This document shows positions 44,735 to 55,307 of a stretch of 64,000 bases of DNA, one piece after another. Every line of letters begins with the position of its first letter. Within the stretch, counting starts at the first letter, position 1. The notes beneath the pieces are model-generated. The model ran no database searches and had not been told where the DNA came from. It saw only the letters and a list, made by a program, of their open reading frames with translations. The stretch is from Gautieria morchelliformis (Eukaryota > Basidiomycota > Agaricomycetes > Gomphales > Gomphaceae): NCBI GenBank assembly GCA_015179125.1, contig WHVA01000368.1, positions 1 through 64,000 on the forward strand, read 5' to 3'. A program made the position numbers and the translations under genes.

Positions 44735-46754
44735 CTCCTGCATTTGGGCCGTGTCCCCGGCGGTGTGTGTCCATCACTGCCACTTCCAACCCTCGCCTGG
44801 CTCCTCGTGCCCCTGTAACAGATTGTCTTGCCTCTCCTGCTCCCAGGCAATGCCGTGTGACACCGAAGGCAGCAACCACGCCACGCAGCCGGCACGCCTT
44901 CTGGAGGGCAGCAGGCCAACTGCGTGCACGCGCATTGCGCCTCGGACGACATGGTAGACAATGCTACGCAGTTGTTGCGATAGGCCACAACAACACCGAG
45001 TGCGACTGTGGAGACGGTGATGCAGCAAAGCACGATGAGGACCCCTCAAGACACGACCCAGATTGGGGTCCACGCAGACACATGCGCCAGTCTCTGTGCG
45101 GCCTCATGCAAGCGCTGGCGGGTCCACCAGAGCGCGCTCCACGCAAGGAGCATGCGTTCATCGCGCCCAACTCATGGATGAAAGGGTCGCGGATGCCAGT
45201 GAGGGAATTGACGGCGGTGCCAGTTAAGACCTTACGGCAACCACACCCTGTGCAACACCCAGCACAGCGCAGCTGTTAACGCCCTGCACACATGTGCACA
45301 GCTCCATGCATGCACAAGCTCAGCAAGCACCTACATGCGCCTTATGTGTGCCTACTGTGAGCCTTGCGCGGGCTCGACATGCCTACACCACATGCACGAG
45401 TCCAGCCGATGGTGTAATTGCTGGGGCACCATCCCTTCCCGCTGGCCCGTGAGTCACCACAGTGTACCCCCAGTGACAGTCTCTCACATGGCCATGCACA
45501 ACGCGAGTGTGCATCGACGGGAGGCCATGCATTCCTGTGTGCGTATACAGAAGTGTATGTGACATCGACATTGCACAGGCGCATTCCTCATGGGTTCGCT
45601 GCGCACCCCCATGAGCAAGCATGGGGCTGCACAACGATGCATCAGTGTGCCTGCACTAGCCTGCCCCGTCGCTCACTGGCGGCATTGCCCTACTCGTCAG
45701 AGTAGACCCCCATGTGTGTGCATGGTGGGGCCTCATGACCATACAGATCTGTGCTGGTACACTGCACGCCCTGCTTGCACCACGAGGGGTGCATCCACGC
45801 TCCCCCATGTGTGCCATTGCGTCCCTCCAGTGCATCTTGCGGCAGTCGCGTCCCCCCACCATTGTGGCTGCGACTGCCCCCACTATTGCACCATGTACCC
45901 CGTCTGCAGCCACAGCCCACGCATGCCTCATCGTGCTGCATTGCTGTTGAGGCCCGAGCCGTGCATGACTGCCACGCCAGTTGCCCGGCTCCATGGACAT
46001 GCTGCCGGTGCCGTTCATGCATGCTCACACACACGTGGTGCTCCTGCACACTGTCCCACCATGTACTCACTGTGGCTTTTCCGTTCGCAGTCCTCATGCC
46101 TCCTCCTCCTCCATCACACTGCGTCATCCTATTTGGATTGGTGGTTGGGCCAAGGGCTGACTTGCCCTGGAACCTTATGCGTCGGGACGTCGCATTCTAG
46201 ATGTTGGGTGCATTTACTCCTGCACCAAAATCAAGCCAAATAGGTTCCACCATTCGTATTTCTTTTGATTTTGACTTGAAACCATGTTGACATTCATTCT
46301 ATGATTTGTCAAATTTTTCTTTGATTTTTCAAAGCTGTATTTCTACTTCTTTTCATGTTCTGTCCAACTGACCCTTTGTGGGTTCTTGTGGACAAGTTTC
46401 CTTTTTGAGCTGCGGCTGTTCACTACCGTGCTACGTTCTATGGGCGCTTAGCATGGCACACCGTGGCCTCACGGGTGCTAAAGCGCTGGCTAGTAGTACA
46501 TGCGCATGAGACACATTTCCCCCTTCTCTCAGTGACAACTAAATTCACTGAGAGAGGCAAGTAAATTAGTCTTCTTTCTTTTCAATTTGTTGACCTAGAA
46601 ATCCTGTAGTGAATTAATTTCTAGGTAGTGTATAATATATTTAAAGTGACAAGTAAATTCACTGAGAGAGTGAATTAATTTCTAGTCTTCTTTTGAGCAC
46701 CAAGTCCGAACCTACTGCCTATAACTCCTGTCCTCTACACTAGAGGGGGGGTGA
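44735..46754. other. LARD interior, right part, non-coding
   Basis: GC-rich, CAC/CAT-rich sequence to about 46250, then an AT-rich tail. At 46528-46690 AAATTCACTGAGAGAG occurs twice and GTGAATTAATTTCTAG twice, partly as inverted partners (AGTGAATT/AATTCACT), just before the polypurine tract. No protein motif seen. Confidence 0.6.
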
Positions 46755-47007
46755 TGTCAGGGGACCACCTGTTCTTCCTTTTATTTCCCTTCCTTGCATC
46801 TCTTCCTCACACCTCCTTCATTGCATCCTTCCTGTATTCCTTCTTCTTTTGTGCATCACCAACAGTGGTGTGACTTGATTATGTCATTGTGTAGCAGCTA
46901 TATAGTTTGTTGCTGAGGTAAGGAGATCCTCACTCTGTTCTCTTTGGATCTCCTCTACCTCAGGTGCCGCTCTAGGGAGTAGAGCACCTGTTAGAGTTGC
47001 CCTTACA
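46755..47007 (+). repeat. LARD 3' LTR (253 bp)
   Basis: Matches the 5' LTR except that it lacks the 62-bp duplicated segment. The polypurine tract ends at 46754. Confidence 0.92.
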
Positions 47008-47012
47008 CATGA

Positions 47013-48330
47013 CCTCCGGTGTCCCAGCACCATGACACTCGAGTAGCCGGGCATGCCGGAAGGTGGAAGACATTGGAACTGATAGCATGGAACTATTGGT
47101 GGCCACAGATGTCGAGGTACATTGGCCAGTATGTGAGGTCCTGTGACCTCTGCCTGCGCACCAAGGCCCAAGGCCGACCCCCCATGGGCGAGCTAGTTCC
47201 GCTCCCAGTTCCCAAATCCCGATGGGATATGGTTAGCGTAGACTTCATTGTCAAACTACCGGAATCCCATGGGTACAACATGGTCATGTGTGTAGTGGAC
47301 CTAGTGAGCAAAAGGTCCCACTTCATCCCGACCATGACCACAGTAACAGCCCTCGGGGTGGCCCGACTGTTCCTCGGGAATGTCTGGAAACTGCATGGGC
47401 TCCCGCACCAGGTAGTTTCCGATCGGGGCCCCCAATTAGTGGCCGAGCTTACCCAAGAACTGTACCGTATGCTCGGGATTAGACTGGCCACGACGACCGC
47501 GTATCACACGCAAGGGGACGGCCAGACGGAACGTGTCAACCAAGAGCTCGAACAGTACCTTCGACTCTTTGTGAACGAGAGGCAAGACGACTGGGACGAA
47601 CTCCTCCCACTCACGGAGTTCCAGTACAACAACCACGTCCACTCCTCAACCTGAGAAACCCCATTCATGCTCGACACAGGCCGGCACCCTTGGATGGGCT
47701 TCGAACCCGACCAGCCGAACTCTTGGATGGAAGCTGTGAACCAATTCCGGGACTGAATGGAAGCCTCACTCGTGGAAGCGCGGTTGGCACTGGTCAAAGC
47801 GAAGGACGACATGGCTCGGTATTATAACCAACGCCGAATCCCTGCCCCCGAGTACACTGTCGGAGACCGAGTCTTCCTCGATGCAAGTGACATCTGAACC
47901 ACCCGGCCCTCGGCCAAGCTAGCCCACTGATACCTTGGCCCCTTCACGGTGGTTCAGAAAGTCAGGAAGAACGTGTATCGTTGCACCTGCCCGCTTCAAT
48001 GGCTCGGCTGCACCCAGTGTTCAATGTCGTGAAACTCCTCCCAGCCCTGGAAGACCTGATCCTGGGCCGAAGAGCCAGGCCCCCACCGCCACCCGAAATT
48101 ATTGATGGTGAGGAACATTACATCATTGACAAGATACTCGACAGCCGCCTCCAGTTCTTAGTCAAATGGGAGGGCTACGGGTATGAGGAGAACTCGTGGG
48201 TATCTGAAGATGATGTCCATGCACTGGCCAAAGTGCGGGAATTTTACCGAACCCACCCAGGAGCACCCCAAAGGGACAAGTCAACAGCCTTCTGTTCGAT
48301 AATGTCCCATGCTTTGAGGATGCAGCACTC
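47013..48330 (+). pseudogene. G2 pol second part: integrase and chromodomain
   Basis: The zinc finger end (SQHHDT, GHAGRWKTLEL) leads into SCDLCLRTKAQ and an integrase core with VDFIVKLP, SDRGPQLVAEL and TERVNQELEQYL, so the catalytic D, D and E remain. From 47652 stops appear. TGA codons at ~47895 and ~47928 sit where G1 and the family have residues readable from CGA (Arg), again a CpG-type loss. A frameshift lies near 47975. The chromodomain is well kept (EEHYIIDKILDSRLQFLVKWEGYGYEENSW split at ~48110-48200). The tail ends REFYRTHPGAP followed by the polypurine tract. Confidence 0.92.
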
Positions 48331-48344
48331 TAGAGGGGGGGTGA

Positions 48345-48748
48345 TGTCAGGGGAACCCCCTCCCAAGGATATTTCCAGCCTCGGCTTCAGCTCCGACCTG
48401 AGATCCGGGTCGAACCCGAACACAACCCGAGGGCCCAGCCGAGTTTCCAAAGCCTCGGCTTCGGGAATCATCCCTGAATGGCGCCAAGGTAGTGGGTTGA
48501 GACGCGCATAGTAGGCGAGGGCCGCGGGGGTGCAGATGTGTGTCAGGAGTGGAGCGGGCATCCCTGACTTCAATCAGGGGTACGAGGTACATAGGTAGCG
48601 CACTGGTAGTGTAAGTCCTCAGCTTTTCCTCTTTGGATCTTCCTCTACCAGGTGAGTTGTATGTCATGTAGGTAGCCTTTATTCATATCTTTGGATCTTC
48701 CTCTACCAGGCCGTGTGAGTCCACTGTCTAGGGAGAGTTGCCCTCACA
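48345..48748 (+). repeat. G2 3' LTR (404 bp)
   Basis: Starts TGTCAGGGGAACCCC after a TAGAGGGGGGGTGA polypurine tract and ends TTGCCCTCACA. Contains a duplicated GGATCTTCCTCTACCAGG phrase (48634, 48692) like the duplicated GGATCTC phrase of the LARD LTR. Confidence 0.92.
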
Positions 48749-48751
48749 CAA

Positions 48752-50150
48752 ATGAATGTGATGAATGCCAAAGATGGCAGGGACATTGACACATCCACAT
48801 CCCCAACACAGTCAATGGCCCCCAAGCAAGGGGACACTGACATCCTCAAGGCTCTGACCACCATAGAGCACTGGGAGACTGTGGGATGGATGGGAGGCAT
48901 AGCCATCATTCTCCCTGTGGACTGCGTTGAATGCTCGCAGTACATGCCAGGTCAAGTTAACAGACCTGGAGGTGAGCGCAGCCATCAACACGACCTGGCC
49001 TTGCCTGACCAAGGCCATCAAGTCCGCCATAAAGGATCATGCTCAAAACACTATCCATGACCTAAAGAGGGAAGTCAGGGACCTCAAGGGCTCGGTCAGA
49101 GACTGTGAGAGCACACTTGATGCAGAGTGCACAAAAACGAAGCGGCTGGAGGAGCAGCTCTGCACCCTCCAGGATAAGCGTATGCCCACCAAAAGGACAC
49201 AGGAGGAGCCTGCCACCCAACCTGTGGCTGGCCTATCATCCCACACAACAGCTCTATTGCCATCATGCACCACCCCTGGACTGGCAGCCCAAATATCAGC
49301 ACCAGGCCCAGCTTTAACCCCATGGCCCCATATCTGCTGACCTGTCTAGCCACCCTGCCCAGCCCATCCTTCATGGGCCTGAGCAAGCTGCCAGCATTGG
49401 TCGACGATGCCCCCAATGCCTTTTGCTCGGACAACTTGGACCTGGTCCACTATGTGCCAGGTCAACCCCAGCACATCTCCAAGAAGAGATGCACCAAGGG
49501 TTACATAGACCCTGTAACCTACGACCTCATTGGTGACATCCAGAAATGAATCACCAGTGTCTACCTGTAAGGGGGTAGGATCTTAGAGCCTTGAGTCACA
49601 AGGGCAGACAGAACTTGACCATGATGTGGTATTTGTAGTATTCTGGATTCTATGTAGCGACAGTGTAAGGTAAGAGTAAGATGGGGAAGCGCTGGACAGT
49701 TCCTGCACTAACTATACAGTGGGTCCATAGGAGCCCACTGGCATTAGATAAGATAGAATGTACTGTACTTAGGTTATTTAAACTACCTGGTTCAGTTGTC
49801 GACCCACATGGTCAACGACCCAGCGCTGGCCAAGGCCCTCACTGCTGCACAAGGGGCACACATTTCCAGAGAGCAGGAGAAGGCCAGGTGGATGGTTATC
49901 ATGCCAGCCCTGTCCATGACATTGCCATTTCTCCATAATGGGCCATCTCCCACGGCCCATGGGTAAGAAGCCACCACCCACACAGAGTGGTTGGACCTCT
50001 GTGACACGATGAGCAGAGGTTAAAGGACCTCCTCAAGAAGGCAAAGAACATGCTCCAAGGCAAGTGCATGCATGACATGACTGTCGCATTCAAGAACATT
50101 CAGGACCAGACCCTACATGATCGAATCAATACAGCTTCAGTTGATTGGGA
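48752..50150 (+). pseudogene. Unidentified coding remnant (gag-like?), split by a 215-bp insert
   Basis: Starting with an ATG that overlaps the G2 target duplication, three frames in turn give a charged helical protein: KAIKSAIKDHAQNTIHDL and LKREVRDLKGSVRDCES (coiled coil, ~49010-49120), a Pro/Thr/Ala-rich middle, then FCSDNLDLVHYVPGQP and GYIDPVTYDLIGDIQK (~49420-49548). After the insert (49568-49782) the piece ALAKALTAAQGAHISREQEK follows. Coiled-coil plus low-complexity layout just downstream of a leader-like sequence resembles a retroelement gag, but I recognise no family. It continues older DNA from left of the copia at 33945 once copia and G2 are removed. Confidence 0.4.
49568..49782. 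mobile_element. 215-bp insertion with 7-bp target duplication
   Basis: CTACCTG flanks both sides (49561-49567 and 49783-49789). The insert starts TAAGGGGGTAGG and ends GTTATTTAAA. It has no inverted repeat, ORF or clear tRNA-like box. Removing it joins two coding-like pieces. Possibly a SINE or MITE. Confidence 0.5.
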
Positions 50151-50205
50151 CATAGCTTGTAAGCTCAGGCTAAGTATGCAGTGTGAGACTTGCATATTGG
50201 GATAA
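50131..50205. repeat. Dispersed repeat, second copy of 16866-16940
   Basis: Shares GCTTCAGTTGATTGGGA, GTAAGCT and AGTGTGA.CTTGCATAT order with the copy near 16866. Confidence 0.5.
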
Positions 50206-50206
50206 G

Positions 50207-50468
50207 CATTGGTTGAGATTGACAAGAAGCACTGTTGCAGTATGCTGAAATGGTTGGCTTGGTTCAGGAGGTCATCACCATTATCAGGATCCCAAAAATC
50301 ATCATCTGGATTGCCTGAAGAGTCACCTGGGTTATCCCTACCTTTCCCTTTGTTACTAGACTTGGCTGGGTCTGCAAGGGGTATGGTGATGAGGGTGAAT
50401 CATATGGAACCTCAGAGAAATGGCATTGTTCTGAGATACCCTGTAGGGTGTGTACAGTCTGAATATAC
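50207..50468 (-). pseudogene. Possible gag fragment downstream of a minus-strand LTR
   Basis: The minus strand translates to ADPAKSSNKGKGRDNPGD and then SSGNPDDDFWDPDNGDD, a Lys/Gly and Asp-rich linker, followed by QANHFSILQQCF. It lies immediately inside the minus-strand LTR-C (50469-52422), where gag or leader sequence would be expected. Too short to identify. Confidence 0.35.
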
Positions 50469-50797
50469 AGTTACAACACAATCCTTCAGAGGGGGTTTGA
50501 CAAAGGTTGGGGATGAGACCTGAGGCAAGGTATGAGGTTATGGGATGAAGTTCAGAGAGGGAGTTACGAGAGGGACTTGGCTTGAGCTTATATGCTAGGC
50601 CCGCCCTACGTACCAGTCCCAATTTCTTAGATAAACAAATGAGAGTCAAGGTTTAATTCAAGAGGCAAAGGCTTAGAAACTAGCTGAGGATTGAAGGTGT
50701 ATGAGAGTTGATATTCAGACTGAAGAATAAGAGTGCATACATGCAGGGTTATATATGGGTGAGGGTAAGGATCAGGGGCAAGCAAACGCAGGGATAG

Positions 50798-52293
50798 TGT
50801 AAGAACCCAGCCTTTGGCCAGTCACTAACCGGTATTACCTTTCTGCTGGTCCCCAAGTCCTGTGATACTTTGCACAAGCCTTGTAATACCATGCCTGACC
50901 CAAAGCTCATGCCCAAGCTTAAGCATATAATCCAATCCATTTATCTATCTGTTCCATTCCATCACACATCAATTAGTTATATTTACCTCACCCATATCCC
51001 TGTATATGTGTCATGACTCATTCATTTCTTGTACCCAGTAACTCCATTTTCCCTTTCATCACCCCACCTCTATGTTCGCTCGGTTCGCTCTTCGCCAAAT
51101 TCGCCAAACGGTTATTCACTACTTGCATCATTTGCCAGTAGGCACGCCATCAAACATGATCGACATCCTTTACCCAGCTTGATGGTTCATCACTGGTCCC
51201 ATCATCTTCTTGACTCAACCCCTTTGGGTGTTCCTATGGCCAGAATACATTCGCGGGACATCTTACCCGTAGATCATGTGGGATCAACACAGCAGACCAA
51301 GAGTCCGTGCAGGGTAACATGTATGCAGGTCTCAAGGCATGTTTTTGTACATAGGTGCCTTCGTCCTCTTTCCTCCCCATCGTTACACATTTGCACTGCT
51401 CCTTATTTCTATTGTATATGTGTTTCACCTATTTGTATCCTGACTGCGCACCCCTATCCAACCCTGACTCACGACGGCCTCTTTCCTATTTGCTCATATC
51501 ATATGAGCATTCAGTATAATTAGTTTACATCCGCATGTATATTCCCCAGTTCAATTATCATACATCTATCTTGTGCAAAACTTGACCTCACTGTGACCAT
51601 CATCTTGAGCCCTCTCCTATAGATTCCTATCTTCGACCAGAGGAAGACTTAAGCACCACTGGTGAGTTTTTGTACTTCACCTTCATTACCTTAGCCTTTG
51701 TACTATTATTGGCGCTGTTGGAGCACCTTTGCCTGTGAAAGGATTGTTGCTGCTTAACAGCCTTTCTGTGCCAACTTGCACGTTACATCCTCAAGTGCCA
51801 CAGGCTACTTTGCTACGACTGTAGATAGGGCAAGCTCCGTTTGGGCAGCTCTCTTACCTTCTGAACATTTATTGGTTCATCTTGTTCACCGAGCAGCACA
51901 CCTCTTTGCACAAGCTATTCGAGCATTCACTGTGTTCACTAATGCATGATATTAATGCCTAAAAACCAATCTTGACAATATGTTCGCCCCTAACCCTTAC
52001 TCTCTCCCATATATAAACTGACCTGTATGCACCCTTATTCCTCAGTCGGAATATCAATTCTCATATACCCTTTGATCCTTAGCCAGTTTCTACTTGCTTC
52101 TTGAACTGAACTTTGGCGCTTATTCATTTATCTAAGAAATTGGGACTCATAGGTAGGGCAGGTGCAGTACATAAGCTAAAGCCAAGTCCCTCTCCAACTT
52201 CCCTCTTTGAACCTCACTCCATAAACTCGGACCTTACCTCAGGTCTTGCCCCCGAGCTCGGTCAACCTCCCTCTGAAGGATCATCTCGTAACA
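50798..52293 (+). mobile_element. Solo LTR-C, plus copy, nested in the minus LTR-C
   Basis: Starts TGTAAGAACCCAG and ends CTCGTAACA with flanks GATAG (50793-50797) and GATAA (52294-52298), a 5-bp duplication with one change. It is itself split by LTR-A (51009-51976). Its own length is about 523 bp. A TATATAAA box lies at ~52010. Confidence 0.9.
51009..51976 (+). mobile_element. Solo LTR-A, plus copy, nested in LTR-C
   Basis: A 968-bp LTR from TGTCATGACTC to ATCTTGACA with a perfect ATATG duplication (51004-51008, 51977-51981). It matches the minus copy at 1213-2625 throughout, which is why ORFs with similar translations appear in both places. Confidence 0.93.
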
Positions 52294-52424
52294 GATAAGG
52301 GCAAGATAAGTATAACTAAGTGATGTGTGATATAGCAGAATAGATGGATAGGGAAAATAGACCATGTGTTTAAGCTTGGGCATGGGCTCAGGCTCAGGCA
52401 TGTTCACGAGCCTCGGAAGGATGC

Positions 52425-52640
52425 ACTAATAATCATTGCAGTTTCAAAATCCAATGCGATCCATCGCATACTAGTGTAGCCCACTGCAACACAATGCAGC
52501 ACACTGACAATAAACCAAATATATATGTTGTTATGCATTGCACCACACTGATAATCATTGCTATCTCCAAATCCAATTTTCTTCATTGCACACTAGTGTG
52601 ACCCACTGTGATGCAATGTAGTGCAGTGTTTACCAATAAA
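52425..52640. repeat. Dimeric ~115-bp repeat
   Basis: CT(A/G)ATAATCATTGC, CAAAATCCAAT-like, ACTAGTGTG/AGCCCACTG and GCAATG(C/T)AG phrases occur twice in the same order (52425-52515 and 52547-52640). Many CATTGC/GCAATG inverted pieces give potential for small hairpins. Confidence 0.65.
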
Positions 52641-54149
52641 AAAAATACAATGAAAACATAATGTATTCCAGTGGTATCTGCCCAGTCCCTATAGCTGGGG
52701 AATTCAATATCCATTGTATCCAAGGGTCAGATCCCAGAACAGGGTTGGCTCTCAGAACGGGGTTGCTGCAGCTTACCCTTTTTTCAAGTCAAGCCGTTCA
52801 CATTGATACAGTTACATAAAACGAATCATCTGAGTCAATGCCCTCGCTTGCCTCGTGGACCTCAGCACTGTCTTCATCCTTGGCAGTTCAAGCGGAACAA
52901 AATCCAGCGCCGACCCCATGTTGGACATTCAAGACAAAGGTTCGATGGTTTGGGGACTTTCTTACGTGCTCTTCTTGTAAGAAAATCTGCCGTCACTCGC
53001 ATCCCTCACCTCTGCAAACGGCCTCCCGCATTCAGAGTGTGCTATCTATGCCAAGTTCACATCCCCCCGTTAGCTCCCATTCATATTGCCTCGTGTCTTG
53101 GTGCTTTACGACATTCACAACATGTCCCTGGTGCTTCTTCCTAGAAGTCAAGCTCCCTAATCCGTGTGATTTGAACCATTTTGCCCACGTGCTTGCAGGA
53201 GCCACTGTCATGTTCTAGGTAGTGAGCTGTCCACTCCATTGCAAGAACAAGGTTGATGGCATCCTCCAGCACGTGGCTTATACTTACCAACACAGCTCTT
53301 GTTGCCTCATATCATGAAGGCCATACCAACATGGCCGCCTCGCTAACCCGCCTGTCGTCAGATACACGGCTGATACATCCCCACGTTCCTCCATGCTCCC
53401 TGCCTCAACCCCATCCTGAAATATCTACTTGAGTTGCCATTAATCACCCATCTGCGGGTCGACCCATGCCAGAGTCCCATCTTTCCTTTCAAGCCCAACA
53501 GGCTTCCTCCAGTTCAATAGCCTCTGCCACTACCCATATCTCTATGTTTTCTCACTCCGGAGAGACAACGGCCACTTCCTCTGGCTCACCACACACCTCT
53601 ACGTCTACAGCTTCGAGATCATCGAGGTGAGCCTCTGTTCAGCTATGCCACGGCCCTGTGTGATATCGCATAAAAAAGCCACTATATCCAGCTAGGTATG
53701 CCTCCATGACCGTTTGTGTTTACATCCTCATAAACCCTACTCCAGGTCCGTTCTAACCACATGTCGACGTGTTTCCTTTCTCTGAGGTCTGCCTATGTTC
53801 TCAGGGGAACATTTGACGAAGGGAGTTAGCTACCTGCTGTCGCTCCATTACACTTGGCCATGTATTTCATGGCTTCGAGTCCATGTTTGTATATATGGTA
53901 CATCTCAATGGTCCAGGCTTGATGAACTCACATCCGCCCTCTTCCTCTTCTTCTGTGTACCTTTTGTTTTCACTCCTGCCAAGCGCCACCTCTTTTTCCC
54001 CTTCTCATACTTTTTCATGTTCCGATCACCACTACTTGACAAATCCACACTTGCCTGCAATGAGTCCCCCTCTGCCAGACCGTCTCCTGCACATTGTGCC
54101 CATAAGAGCTTCTTATATCATCTTGATACTTTGTCCTTGAATGCCGTCA
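52641..54149. other. Unidentified 1.5 kb, no gene recognised
   Basis: Open frames of 60-126 codons overlap on the plus strand (52803-53218, 53795-54169) but show no family motif, and Ser/Thr/Pro/Cys-rich content suggests they are the antisense of a decayed minus-strand gene. The minus strand near 53930-54060 reads GKKRWRLAGVKTKGTQKKK, a basic stretch that may continue the unknown gene to the right. Confidence 0.4.
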
Positions 54150-55307
54150 CCCCCAGCTCGGCATACTGAAGCTTGAGGTCATTGCTGGGGTCCTCAAAAA
54201 TCCATAGTGAGTCTACTTTCATAGCCTCCTCCATTGTGGAGTTATAGCTACTGAGAGTTGAGGATCCCAAATTCACGAGGGCTGCAAGTTCCCGCTCGGA
54301 AATGGCATGTCCACTCCACTGTCCCTCCCCTTGATGCAGGTATTCAGTAACGCCTTCATGTAACCAAGCCGCTCACTCACCAGTACCAACCTTGAATAGG
54401 TTCTTGGCTCGTGGGCGCTGCCAACCCAAGTCGAACATGGCAGCCCGAGCACACTGCACCACTCGCCACCGCGAGACCACATGTGCTGCACAAACATCCT
54501 TGGAGGCGATCTGCTCAACACACGGGAGGTGAAGACGACACCTGAGATACTCCCCGACGGTCTCACCTTCTTCAGGACATTGGAGTGGCGGCAACGCCTG
54601 AGGGGACCATGGACCATTGTGCCTGCTCACGCCGGTCGCCTGGTAAGCCTCCCCACCTTCCCCATCCTCCTGCTGTCCTGGGGGTTTAATCTGATCTGGC
54701 CTGATGTGGTCCTGCAGAGGGATCATCACTCCCACCTCACATAGGGCTGCGCCACCTGAGTACCCACAATGGGGAGCATCGCCATTCCCATCTGCTCCAA
54801 GAATGACGGACCGACCTGTGTATTAGAAAGGCCCGGTCCCTCATTTGCTGTGTTGTTCGATTCCTCACCCTGCATCGAACGCAGGTTTAATGGCTGCGTC
54901 ATCCCACGTGAGTTTTTCCATGTACATGTTAGCCGTGCCAGACTGACCTCTGTTTCCTCATGTTCCCATGTCAACACTGCACTCATATTCCCTTCGCTCA
55001 CTGTCACCGGGATAGAACCAGCCACACACTGGTCAAGTGCTTTGACAGGTTCCTCACCCAAGAGCTTCGGGCCACGACCCAGCCGGATCTTTTGATCGCC
55101 AACATAGCGAGAGACCTCCCCCCATCGCACTGCACATGTTTCTCTCAAAATACAATGTAGGACAGGCACAGAACTCTTACACTTAAGTGGAGAGCTGGTT
55201 TCCGCCAGCACTTTCAAGGTTGGTTGGGTTTCTACCTCAAACATCCTTGCGCCATCTGCGCTGCTCATCGCGTACACAAGCACTCCTTGGCGATGCAACC
55301 AACACAT
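54150..55307 (-). pseudogene. Unidentified minus-strand coding-like region
   Basis: Minus-strand frames 55307-54726, 54735-54373 and about 54380-54150 follow each other with overlaps and give a moderately acidic protein: KLLGEEPVKALDQCVAGSIP, then MAMLPIVGTQVAQPYVRWE, then LQCPEEGETVGEYLRCRLHL, then AMFDLGWQRPRAKNLF, ERLGYMKALLNTCI and finally KVDSLWIFEDPSNDLKLQYA. I do not recognise the family. The lengths and changes of frame indicate either short introns or decay. Confidence 0.4.

Larger units (their letters stand above)
40534..47007 (+). mobile_element. LARD: large non-coding LTR retrotransposon derivative
   Basis: Two LTRs (40534-40848, 46755-47007) starting TGTCAGGGGACCACC and ending GCCCTTACA enclose 5.9 kb with no gag, protease, RT or integrase motif on either strand. 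A perfect CATGA duplication (40529-40533, 47008-47012) marks insertion into G2 pol. A polypurine tract (TAGAGGGGGGGTGA) precedes the 3' LTR, the same tract that precedes the G2 3' LTR (48331-48344). Shared termini and PPT imply it uses the G2-family machinery. The interior is GC-rich with CACGCAC/CATGCAT phrases and degenerate modules, and carries a solo LTR. Confidence 0.92.
38539..48748 (+). mobile_element. Ty3/gypsy chromovirus, copy G2, with large nested insertion
   Basis: The element begins TGTCAGGGGAACCCC (38539) and ends TTGCCCTCACA (48748) and is flanked by a perfect duplication CAAAT (38534-38538 and 48749-48753). Only 125 bp of the 5' LTR remain before sequence jumps into pol, so the rest of the LTR, gag and protease are deleted. 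The 3' LTR is complete (48345-48748). A 6,474-bp LARD interrupts pol between RNase H and integrase. Without it the element is about 3.7 kb. It belongs to the same family as G1. Confidence 0.94.
50469..52422 (-). mobile_element. LTR-C, minus copy, interrupted and 5'-truncated
   Basis: Parts 50469-50797 and 52294-52422, read on the minus strand and joined, align with LTR-C at 44187 from about its base 80 to the end. They are separated by a plus-strand LTR-C inserted into it. Its first ~80 bases (TGTAAGAACC...) are missing. The outer 26 bp (52397-52422) match G1 RT sequence at 3862-3887 in 25 of 26 positions, so the truncation point is a junction. Confidence 0.8.
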
